NCBI GenBank assembly: GCA_019637095.1
Contig: JAHBWG010000033.1
Span: 1 to 64,000 of the forward strand
Origin: Sandaracinaceae bacterium
GTDB taxonomy: Bacteria; Myxococcota_A; Polyangia; Polyangiales; Sandaracinaceae
Direction of reading: 5' to 3'
DNA: 64,000 bases
A program made the translations under genes and the position numbers. Positions 1-6,519 of this stretch are shown here, in pieces (the first letter of the stretch is position 1; each line of letters starts with the position of its first letter). Under the pieces are notes generated by a model. It searched no databases and was not told the origin of the DNA. It was given only the letters and a program-made list of their open reading frames with translations.

Positions 1-92
1 CGGCGGCGGCCGGTGGCGGCGGTGGCGAGGCGTCCCGTCCTGCGCGTGTCTCGCGCGAGAACGACCCGCTCGCCGGCCTCGACGGGCTTTAG
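1..92 (+). CDS. 3' end of an unidentified protein (partial)
   Basis: Only the last 29 codons are inside the window, read from base 3 to the TAG at 90-92. The frame gives a Gly-rich stretch followed by a tail ending NDPLAGLDGL. A strong hairpin (99-121) begins 7 bases after the stop, which fits the end of a transcription unit. The product cannot be identified. A second open frame continues to base 417 but runs through the hairpins and tandem repeats, so it is unlikely to be the real one. Confidence 0.4.
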   Translation, partial: AAAGGGGGEASRPARVSRENDPLAGLDGL

Positions 93-98
93 TTGGCT

Positions 99-121
99 GG
101 AGGGGTTGTTCCAACCCCTCC
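99..121 (+). terminator. hairpin after the first stop codon
   Basis: Bases 99-108 (GGAGGGGTTG) pair perfectly with 112-121 (CAACCCCTCC) around a 3-base loop. There is no T-run, so a classical intrinsic terminator is not proved. Its place directly after the stop at 92 suggests transcription termination or mRNA 3'-end protection. A related GGAGGG/CCCTCC hairpin lies at 21942-21972, also just after a stop codon. Confidence 0.5.
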
Positions 122-197
122 CCCCATGCGGCAAAGCCGCATGGGGCCCCCTCCCAAGACGAACGCGGCAGAGCCGCGTTCGACCCCATCGCGGCCA

Positions 198-366
198 ACG
201 GCCATCGCTGCGCGATGGCCTGGCCTCGCATGGCGCCGTCGGCCGCGTCGGCCTCCCGCGGGCAAGGGCCCCCGCGCGTGCGCTCGGCCGACGGCCATCG
301 CTGCGCGATGGCCTGGCCTCGAATGGTACCGTCGGCCGCGTCGGCCTCCCGCGGGCAAGGGCCCCC
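198..366 (+). repeat. two tandem copies of a 93-bp intergenic repeat
   Basis: The unit beginning ACGGCCATCGCTGCGCGATG starts at 198 and again at 291, a period of 93 bases. The copies are nearly identical as far as about 366, with GCATGGCGCC in the first and GAATGGTACC in the second. Each copy carries the 9-bp GGCCATCGC hairpin. The core (209-245) recurs inverted at 6425-6461 with two mismatches over 37 bases, so this is a dispersed family rather than a local duplication. Confidence 0.75.
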
Positions 367-465
367 TCGAGCGCGTGCGTTCGGTTGGTGCGCTCGACGG
401 CGTGGGCGCGTGACTGATCGACAGCGCAAGGCGCTCCGCGCCGGGCGCGTGCTATGTGCGCGGGC

Positions 466-1173
466 ATGCGCCTGCCCCGCGATCGTCTCGCCGTCGCGCT
501 CGACGTCTCCACGCTCGACGAGGCGCGCCACTTCGCGCGGCGCCTCGCGCCCGAGGTCGGCGTGCTCAAGGTCGGTCTCGAGCTCTTCGTGGCCGAGGGG
601 CCGGCGGCGGTGTGCGCGGTGCACGACGCGGGCGCGGCCTGCTTCCTCGACCTGAAGCTGCACGACATCCCGGCGACGGTCGCGGGCGCGGTGCGCTCGG
701 CCGTCGCGCTCGGCGTGCGCTACGCGACGCTCCACGCCGCGGCGGGGCCCGACGCGCTGCGCGCGGCCGCCGAGACCGCGCGAGGCAGCGCGACGCGCCT
801 CTGCGCGGTCACCGCGCTGACCTCGCTCGATCGCGCCGCGCTCGCGGCGATCGGGTTCGCCGCGCCGGCGCCGGAGGACGTCGTGCGCCGCCTCGCCGAC
901 CTAGCGCTCGAGGCGGGCATCGACGGCTTCGTCTGCTCCCCCGAGGAGGTCGCGGCGCTGCGCGCGCAGGCGGGCCGCGACGCGCTGCTCATCACTCCGG
1001 GCGTCCGCCCCGCCGGCGCGGAGGTGGCCGATCAGCGCCGCGTCGCGACGCCGGCCGAGGCGATCCGCGCGGGCGCCGACGTGCTCGTCGTCGGCCGCCC
1101 CGTGCGCGACGCGGCCGACCCCGCGGCCGCCGCGCGCGCGATCGTCGCCGCGATCCGCGAGGCGTCCGCGTGA
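466..1173 (+). CDS. pyrF: orotidine 5'-phosphate decarboxylase
   Basis: PyrF converts OMP to UMP, the last step of de novo pyrimidine synthesis in the cytoplasm. The 235-aa length is normal. The N-terminal RLAVALDV strand and the active-site LDLKLHDIP motif (catalytic Lys flanked by Asp) are present, and the C-terminal phosphate-binding loop appears as LLITPGVRP followed by [10 protein letters not shown]. The ATG at 466 was preferred to the one at 454 because it gives the usual family N-terminus ([13 protein letters not shown]). The stop overlaps the next start as GTGA, so rlmB is translationally coupled. Confidence 0.93.
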   Translation: MRLPRDRLAVALDVSTLDEARHFARRLAPEVGVLKVGLELFVAEGPAAVCAVHDAGAACFLDLKLHDIPATVAGAVRSAVALGVRYATLHAAAGPDALRAAAETARGSATRLCAVTALTSLDRAALAAIGFAAPAPEDVVRRLADLALEAGIDGFVCSPEEVAALRAQAGRDALLITPGVRPAGAEVADQRRVATPAEAIRAGADVLVVGRPVRDAADPAAAARAIVAAIREASA

Positions 1174-1901
1174 AGCGGCTCGTCGTCGGCCCCCGCGCCG
1201 TGCTCGAGGCGGCCCGCGCGGCGCCAGGCCGTGTCCACGTCGTCTACTTCCAGCGCGGCGCGCGCCGCACGCTGCGCGAGCTCGCCGACGAGCTCGCGCG
1301 CCGCGGCGTGCGGATCGAGGAGCGCGAGGCGCCCGAGCTCGACGCGCTCGCGGCCGGGCACCGGCACCAGGGCGTGGTCGCGATCACCGGCGAGTACGTC
1401 TACGCCGAGCTCGACGAGGTGCTCGCGGCGCGTGCGCCGCTCCTCATCGCGCTCGATCAGATCACCGATCCGCACAACCTCGGCGCGATCGTGCGCAGCG
1501 CGGTCGCGTTCGGCGCGGACGGTGTGCTCACGCTCAAGGATCGCGCGGCGCCGGTCACGCCGGTCGTCGTGCGCGCGTCCGCGGGCGCCACCGAGCACGC
1601 GCGCATCGTGCGCGTGACCAACCTCGCGCGCACGCTCGCGGCCCTCGCGGAGCGAGGGATGGACGTCGTCGGGCTCGACGCGGACGGCGAGGACGACCTC
1701 GCCGCGCTCGGCGCGGCGCCCGACGGGCGCGTGCTCGTCGTCGGTGCGGAGGGCGCCGGTCTGCGGCGCCTCGTCCGCGAGCGGTGCACGCGGCTCGCGC
1801 GCATCGCGCACCCCGGCCCCGTCGCGTCGCTCAACGCGAGCGTCGCCGCCTCGATCGCGCTCTTCTGCGCGTGGCGAGCGCGCGCCGCCGCGCCGGCGTG
1901 A
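1170..1901 (+). CDS. rlmB: 23S rRNA Gm2251-type 2'-O-methyltransferase (SpoU/TrmH family)
   Basis: A 243-aa SPOUT-fold methyltransferase predicted to methylate a ribose 2'-OH in 23S rRNA. The substrate-binding N-domain contains the RlmB-like HRHQGVVA segment. The three SpoU motifs follow: [13 protein letters not shown] (motif 1), [11 protein letters not shown] (motif 2) and [12 protein letters not shown] (motif 3). The GTG at 1170 overlaps the pyrF TGA by 4 bases and was chosen for that reason. Assignment to RlmB rather than another SpoU enzyme rests on the N-domain and length and is likely but not certain. A second SpoU gene lies at 55513-56250. Confidence 0.85.
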   Translation: MKRLVVGPRAVLEAARAAPGRVHVVYFQRGARRTLRELADELARRGVRIEEREAPELDALAAGHRHQGVVAITGEYVYAELDEVLAARAPLLIALDQITDPHNLGAIVRSAVAFGADGVLTLKDRAAPVTPVVVRASAGATEHARIVRVTNLARTLAALAERGMDVVGLDADGEDDLAALGAAPDGRVLVVGAEGAGLRRLVRERCTRLARIAHPGPVASLNASVAASIALFCAWRARAAAPA

Positions 1902-1914
1902 GCGGCCGCGGTGA

Positions 1915-3015
1915 TCAGGGGCCCGCGTCGTCCCAGCTCGGATCGTCGGTCGCGAACGCGACGAGCCACTCGCCCAGGACGGTGCCCTCGCTCGTCATGC
2001 GCGTCAGATCGCCGATGAGCACGTGCTCCTCGCCAGCGAGCACGAAGCTGCGCTGCGTGTCGGTCGCGCTCATCGCCGCGCGCACGGGCGCGAAGGCGCT
2101 CCGCACCTGGCCCGGCGCGAGACCGAAGAACGTGCGGATGACCGCGTCGTCGTCGAAGGCGAGCAGCGCGTAGCGGTGCGGCGCGCCGACGGTGCGCCCG
2201 TAGTGCGGGAGGACGCGCGAGAGCCCGTCGATGCAGTCGCCGCAGCCTGGGGGGAAGCCGAGATCCCAGCTCGCGGTCATCGCGGCCCACCGCTCCGCGA
2301 CGACGTCGACGAAGAGGCCGGAGTCCGCGAGCACGTCGACGCGGGCGCCCGGCCAGCGCGCGCGCACGCGCCAGTGGTTCAGCGTCGCCCCGTACGCGCC
2401 CGCGCTGACGCCGGCGACGGTCACGCGCGCGGGGGAGGGGACGGTCGCGAAGAGGCGGGCGAGGAGCAGCTCGACGTTGTGGCCACCCACGTGGTGGACC
2501 TCGCGCGGGCCGGTGACGGTGTCGTACGTGGCGACGCGTTGCCCCGCGTGGAGGTCGCCCGTGCAGTACGGCACGTACACCCAGGTCGCGTTCGCCCACG
2601 GGCCCGCGTCCCGCGTGAACCCGGGGGTCTGTGCGCGCAGGGCGGCTTCGTCGAAGGTGTCGTCGACGTGCGTCGCCGAGCGCACGACGAAGCACGTCGC
2701 CGCGTCCCAGCACGCGCCGCCGCCCTGCAGGTAGACGAGGATCGGCTCGCCGCCGGCGCCTCCGGGCGCGCGGTTCACGAGGACCGGCAGCGTGCTCCCG
2801 TTGGCGCAGCGCGCGCCCTCGATCGGCGCGTACTCCCACGCGCCCTCGGGCCCCTCGAACGGCCGCGCAGGCCCCGCGTCGGTCGTGCCTGCGTCGCGCG
2901 CCGACGCGTCGGTGCCGCTCGCCGCGTCGCCGGGCCCGGTCCCCGCGTCGGATCCGGCGCCTCCGTCGCACGCGCAGAAGAGCAGGGCGGCGAGGATCCA
3001 GCGGCGGCGCGACAT
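1915..3015 (-). CDS. pectinacetylesterase/Notum-like lipoprotein esterase
   Basis: A 366-aa exported protein. The N-terminus has a lipobox (LLFCAC) followed by a DAG-rich linker, so surface or outer-membrane anchoring is expected. The body matches the pectinacetylesterase (CE13) fold: an oxyanion-type LQGGGACWD, the disulfide-linked VPYCTGDLHAG, and the nucleophile elbow GVSAGAYG. Members remove acyl groups from polysaccharides or, in Notum, palmitoleate from proteins; the substrate here is unknown. The ATG at 3015 places the signal sequence at the very N-terminus. It is divergent from rraA across 42 bases and convergent with rlmB. Confidence 0.8.
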   Translation of the reverse strand: MSRRRWILAALLFCACDGGAGSDAGTGPGDAASGTDASARDAGTTDAGPARPFEGPEGAWEYAPIEGARCANGSTLPVLVNRAPGGAGGEPILVYLQGGGACWDAATCFVVRSATHVDDTFDEAALRAQTPGFTRDAGPWANATWVYVPYCTGDLHAGQRVATYDTVTGPREVHHVGGHNVELLLARLFATVPSPARVTVAGVSAGAYGATLNHWRVRARWPGARVDVLADSGLFVDVVAERWAAMTASWDLGFPPGCGDCIDGLSRVLPHYGRTVGAPHRYALLAFDDDAVIRTFFGLAPGQVRSAFAPVRAAMSATDTQRSFVLAGEEHVLIGDLTRMTSEGTVLGEWLVAFATDDPSWDDAGP

Positions 3016-3057
3016 CGCCGGACAGCGTAGCGTACGCGCGTGCTCTAGACTCGCGTC

Positions 3058-3540
3058 ATGACGGACTTCGCGTGTGCCGATCTCTACGACGCCCACGAGG
3101 GGCGAGTCCAAGTCGTCGTCGGGACGTTCGTGGCGCTCGGGCGCCGGACGCGGTTCCACGGGCCGATCGAGACGCTCGCGGTCTACGAAGACAACCCGCT
3201 CGTGAAGGCGGCGCTCGCCGAGCCGGGGCACGGGCGCGTGCTCGTCGTCGACGGCGGCGGCTCGCTCCGCTGCGCGCTCGTCGGCGACGTGCTCGCCGCG
3301 AGCGCGGTCGCGCATGGCTGGGCGGGCATCGTCGTGCACGGCTGCGTGCGCGACGCGCGCGCGATCGACGCGCTCGAGCTCGGCGTGCGCTGCCTCGGGA
3401 CCTCCCCGCGGCGCAGCAGCAAGCACGGCTTCGGCGAGCGCGGCGTGCCCGTCACGTTCGCCGGCGTGCGCTTCGAGCCGGGCGCGCACCTCTACGCGGA
3501 CGAGGACGGGATCCTCGTGTCGGCCGCCCCGCTCCTCTGA
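3058..3540 (+). CDS. rraA: RraA-family protein (RNase E regulator / HMG aldolase-like)
   Basis: A 160-aa protein of the normal RraA length. It carries the family core VVDGGGSLRCALVGDVLA and HGCVRDA, which form the aldolase-like active site in 4-hydroxy-4-methyl-2-oxoglutarate aldolases and the conserved pocket in RraA proteins. In E. coli RraA binds and inhibits RNase E; other members are class II aldolases. Sequence alone does not decide between the two, though the short length and the lack of nearby catabolic genes favour the RraA type. The gene stands alone, divergent from the esterase gene. Confidence 0.85.
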   Translation: MTDFACADLYDAHEGRVQVVVGTFVALGRRTRFHGPIETLAVYEDNPLVKAALAEPGHGRVLVVDGGGSLRCALVGDVLAASAVAHGWAGIVVHGCVRDARAIDALELGVRCLGTSPRRSSKHGFGERGVPVTFAGVRFEPGAHLYADEDGILVSAAPLL

Positions 3541-3562
3541 CGAAGGCTCCGCCGGCGCACGC

Positions 3563-4300
3563 TCAGAGGGGGCCGTCGACGAGGCCGTGCACGAACTGCC
3601 GCACCTCGGGCACCTCGCTCGCGCGCGCCTCTTCCACGGTGCCCTGCCAGATCAACCGGCCGCGGTGCAGCATCCCGACGCGATCCGCGATCGTCAGCAG
3701 CCCCGCGACGTCGCTCGAGATCACCAGGTTCGTCGTGCCGGCCGCGCGCTGCTCTTCCTTGATCAGGTCGTAGATCTTCTGGCTCGTCACGGGGTCGAGG
3801 CCCGCCGTCGGCTCGTCGTAGAGCAAGAGCCGCGGGCGGGCGACGGTCGCCCGCGCGACGCCGACGCGCTTCTTCTGGCCGCCCGAGAGGCCGCCGACCC
3901 CGCGGTCCTCGAAGCCGGAGAGCGCCATGCGCGCGAGCCGCTCGGCGACGCGCTCCGCGATCTCCGCCTCGGACAGGTCGAGCAGGCGGCGCAGCGGGAA
4001 GGCGATGTTCTCGCCCACCGTCATGTAGTCGAAGAGCGCGTAGTTCTGGAACAGCATGCCGACGTGGCGCCGCATCTCCATCAGCTGCGCCTCGTCCATG
4101 CGCGTGACCTCGCGGCCATCGATCGTCACCGAGCCGCGCGCGGGCGCGATGAGGCCGGCGATGACCTTCATCAGCGTGCTCTTGCCGGCCGCGCCCGGCC
4201 CGATCAGCGCGTAGATGCCCCCCTCGGGGACGCTCAAGCCGACGCCCTCGAGCACCGGCTTGCCCCCGAAGGAGACGTGGACGTCGCGGACCTCGATCAA
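3563..4300 (-). CDS. MlaF-like ABC transporter ATPase with altered H-loop
   Basis: A 245-aa ABC ATPase of the MlaF/Ttg2A type. Walker A reads GPGAAGKST, the Q-loop LFQNYALFD, the signature LSGGQKKRVGVARA and Walker B LLLYDEPTAGLD. The switch position reads VISSDVAG, where MlaF-type proteins have a His (SHDV), so the H-loop His is Ser here. The TTG start at 4300 overlaps the gdhA stop as TTGA, which supports this unusual start and indicates coupling. No MlaE permease or MlaD substrate-binding gene lies nearby, so its partner must be elsewhere. Confidence 0.82.
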   Translation of the reverse strand: MIEVRDVHVSFGGKPVLEGVGLSVPEGGIYALIGPGAAGKSTLMKVIAGLIAPARGSVTIDGREVTRMDEAQLMEMRRHVGMLFQNYALFDYMTVGENIAFPLRRLLDLSEAEIAERVAERLARMALSGFEDRGVGGLSGGQKKRVGVARATVARPRLLLYDEPTAGLDPVTSQKIYDLIKEEQRAAGTTNLVISSDVAGLLTIADRVGMLHRGRLIWQGTVEEARASEVPEVRQFVHGLVDGPL

Positions 4301-5532
4301 ACGCCGCGCAGCGCGGTGGCTCGGTGCACGCGGCCGACGCCGACCACGTACGCGGCCATCCGCATCGAGATGTTGCGGCTCTTGGTCTCGTGCCAGAGCG
4401 CGCCGAACGCGTTCTTCATCACGCGGCGGAGCTCCTCGTTGACCTTCTCCTCTTCCCAGTAGAAGTGCTGCATGTTCTGCGCCCACTCGAAGTAAGAGAC
4501 GGTGACTCCGCCCGCGTTCGCGTAGATGTCCGGGATCACGTGGACCCCCTTCTTCGCGAAGATCTCGTCGGCCTGCGGGGTGGTCGGCCCGTTGGCGCCC
4601 TCGACGATCACCTTCGCGGCGACGTCGCCTGCGTTCTCCTTGGTGAGCACGCCGCCGAGCGCCGCCGGGATGAGGATGTCGCAGTCCGTGACGAGGATCG
4701 CGCTGCCGTCGATGCGGTCGGCGCCGCTCCAGCCGGCGAGCGTGCGGTGCTGCGCGACGTACGCGATGGCGTCCTCGACGTCGATCCCCGCCTCGTTGAC
4801 GTAGCCGCCGGAGAGGTCGGCGACGCCGACGATCTTCGCGCCCTCGGCCGCGAACAGCCGCGCGGCCCACGAGCCGACGTTCCCGAAGCCCTGGATCGCG
4901 ACGCGCTTGCCGGCGAGCGTGCCGCCCGTGGCCTCGAGCAGGTTCTGGCAGGCGAAGAGGCAGCCGCGCCCCGTCGCCGCGGCGCGTCCGAGCGAGCCGC
5001 CGAGCTCCACCGGCTTGCCGGTGACGACGCCGGGCGCGTAGCCGCGGTACTTCGCGTACTGATCGAAGATCCACGCCATCGTCTGCGCGTTCGTGTACAT
5101 GTCCGGCGCCGGGATGTCGGTGGTCGGCCCGATCACCTCGTAGATCCCGTCCACGAACTTGCGCGTGAGCTGCGAGAGCTCGCTCTCGCTGAGCTTCGAC
5201 GTGTCCACGTTGATCCCGCCCTTGCCGCCGCCGAACGGGACGCCGACCACCGAGGTCTTCCACGTCATCAGCTGCGCGAGCGCGGTCACCTCCTGATCGT
5301 CGACCTCGTAGTGGTAGCGCAGGCCTCCCTTGAAGGGTCCGCGCGCGTTGTCGTGCTGCACGCGGTAGCCGACGTACGTGCCGATCGTCCCGTCGTCCTT
5401 CTGGATGGTGCACTCCACCTTGACCTGGCGGTGCGGGGTCTTGAGCTGGACGGAGACGTCGTGGCTCAGCCCGAGGATCTTCGCGGCGGAGTCGAAGTAG
5501 AAGTTGGCGTTCTCGAGCGCGTCCTTGCTCAT
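4297..5532 (-). CDS. gdhA: glutamate dehydrogenase (Glu/Leu/Phe/Val family)
   Basis: A 411-aa enzyme that interconverts glutamate with 2-oxoglutarate and ammonia using NAD(P). The active-site region contains GPFKGGLRYH and VPFGGGKGGI, with the two family lysines, followed by the D-containing DIPAPDM. The Rossmann domain has the dinucleotide motif GFGNVGSWAA. Length fits glutamate dehydrogenases of the RocG/GdhA hexameric type rather than leucine dehydrogenases of about 365 aa. It lies 24 bases downstream of sctJ on the same strand and overlaps the ABC ATPase start by 4 bases. Confidence 0.9.
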   Translation of the reverse strand: MSKDALENANFYFDSAAKILGLSHDVSVQLKTPHRQVKVECTIQKDDGTIGTYVGYRVQHDNARGPFKGGLRYHYEVDDQEVTALAQLMTWKTSVVGVPFGGGKGGINVDTSKLSESELSQLTRKFVDGIYEVIGPTTDIPAPDMYTNAQTMAWIFDQYAKYRGYAPGVVTGKPVELGGSLGRAAATGRGCLFACQNLLEATGGTLAGKRVAIQGFGNVGSWAARLFAAEGAKIVGVADLSGGYVNEAGIDVEDAIAYVAQHRTLAGWSGADRIDGSAILVTDCDILIPAALGGVLTKENAGDVAAKVIVEGANGPTTPQADEIFAKKGVHVIPDIYANAGGVTVSYFEWAQNMQHFYWEEEKVNEELRRVMKNAFGALWHETKSRNISMRMAAYVVGVGRVHRATALRGV

Positions 5533-5556
5533 GGCTCTCTCCTGTCGGTCACGGGG

Positions 5557-6324
5557 TCACTCGGTCACGGGGCTCGCGGCGGCCCCCTCGGCGCGGCGCG
5601 CGGAGCGACGTCGGCTCAGGACGAGCGCCGCGGCCAAGAGCAGGTTGAGGGCGAGCGAGCCGCCGAGCAGCGCCTTGAGCAACGCCGCCGTGCCGCGGCT
5701 CACCGCGATGGGGCCGACCCACGCGAGCTGCGGCTCGCGAGGCGCGGCGTCGCGCGCCGGGGTGATCACGACCGAGACGCGCTCCGCGGCGAGTCCGTCG
5801 ACCGCGCCCGCGACGAGGGCGCGCGCCGCGTCCGCGTCGGCGCTCGCGCCCGGTCGCATCGTCAACAGCACCGAGGCGCGCGCCTGGGGTGCGTCGCCGT
5901 CGAGCCGGCGCGCGCCCGTGTCGGGCAGGGCGAGGTGAACGCGCGCCCGCGCGACTCCGTCGAGCTCCTCGAGCGAGCGCGCGAGCTCTCCGCCGAGCGC
6001 CGCGGCGTGCCGCGCGCGCTCCTCGCCCGCGCTCGGCACGAGGCTCGAGCGCTCGAAGAGCGAGGCCCACCCGGGCTCGCGCTCGCGCGGCAGCTCGTGC
6101 GCGCGCAGCACCGCGAGCGCGGCGGGGACCTCCGACCGCGCCACCATCACGCGGTAGCGCGGCGGCTCGCGCGACGGATCGGTCCGCTCGCGCTCGGCGC
6201 CGATCCCGGCCTCGTCGAGCGCGATCACGATCGCGTCCGCCTGCTCCTCGTCGAGACCGGCGCTCAGCTCGGCCTGGCAACCGAGGAGCACGAGCGCGAG
6301 GCCCCAGCGAGATCCCCCGAACAC
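5557..6324 (-). CDS. sctJ: orphan type III secretion inner-ring lipoprotein SctJ/YscJ-like
   Basis: A 255-aa protein matching the YscJ/PrgK/FliF ring-building family. The N-terminal signal ends in a lipobox (VLLGC), then comes the typical SAGLDEEQADAIVIALDEAG, the RYRVMVARSEVPAALAVL strand-helix, the GVARARVHLALPD segment and the RASVLLTMRPG strand. A C-terminal membrane segment (SLALNLLLAAALVL) and a basic tail end the protein, as in SctJ. GTG at 6324 is the start. No other secretion or flagellar gene is nearby, so it either serves a system encoded elsewhere or has been recruited to another role. Confidence 0.75.
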   Translation of the reverse strand: MFGGSRWGLALVLLGCQAELSAGLDEEQADAIVIALDEAGIGAERERTDPSREPPRYRVMVARSEVPAALAVLRAHELPREREPGWASLFERSSLVPSAGEERARHAAALGGELARSLEELDGVARARVHLALPDTGARRLDGDAPQARASVLLTMRPGASADADAARALVAGAVDGLAAERVSVVITPARDAAPREPQLAWVGPIAVSRGTAALLKALLGGSLALNLLLAAALVLSRRRSARRAEGAAASPVTE

Positions 6325-6424
6325 GCGCCGAGCCTAACGCAGATCGCGCCGCCGCGGGTCCTTGCTCCGCGTGGGTGAGGGGTGCGAAGCACCCCAACTC
6401 GAGGCTGTCGATCGATCGCGGCCG

Positions 6425-6461
6425 CGGCCGACGGCGCCGTTCGAGGCCAGGCCATCGCGCA
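6425..6461 (-). repeat. inverted copy of the dispersed repeat seen at 209-245
   Basis: On the minus strand this 37-base stretch matches 209-245 with two mismatches (TGCGCGATGGCCTGGCCTCG, then AACGGCGCCGTCGGCCG). It is flanked by hairpins with 3-base loops at 6379-6395 (GGGGTGC/GCACCCC), 6462-6482 (GAACGCGGC/GCCGCGTTC) and 6495-6507 (GGTGC/GCACC). The last two lie just downstream of the pseudokinase stop and could end its transcript. The same GAACGCGGC stem occurs at 160-182. Confidence 0.7.
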
Positions 6462-6519
6462 GAACGCGGCTCCGCCGCGTTCGCACCGGGGAGCGGTGCG
6501 AAGCACCCTCAGCAAGAGC

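Larger units (their letters stand above)
93..453. other. non-coding, hairpin-rich stretch upstream of pyrF
   Basis: No convincing gene is present. The stretch holds successive short-loop hairpins: 99-121, 122-146 (11-bp stem, loop AAA), 160-182 (10-bp stem CGAACGCGGC, loop AGA) and 200-220 (9-bp stem GGCCATCGC, loop TGC), followed by the second 93-bp repeat unit. Bases 367-453 show no clear structure and may contain the pyrF promoter, though no consensus is obvious. Confidence 0.6.

Noticed and set aside
198-366. CRISPR array
   Set aside because: There are just two units with no unique spacers, the repeat is 93 bp long, and no cas gene occurs in the window.
13-417. An open frame across the first repeat region
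   Set aside because: It passes through hairpins and the tandem 93-bp units and gives an Arg-rich sequence without motifs; the shorter frame ending at 92 has a hairpin directly after its stop.
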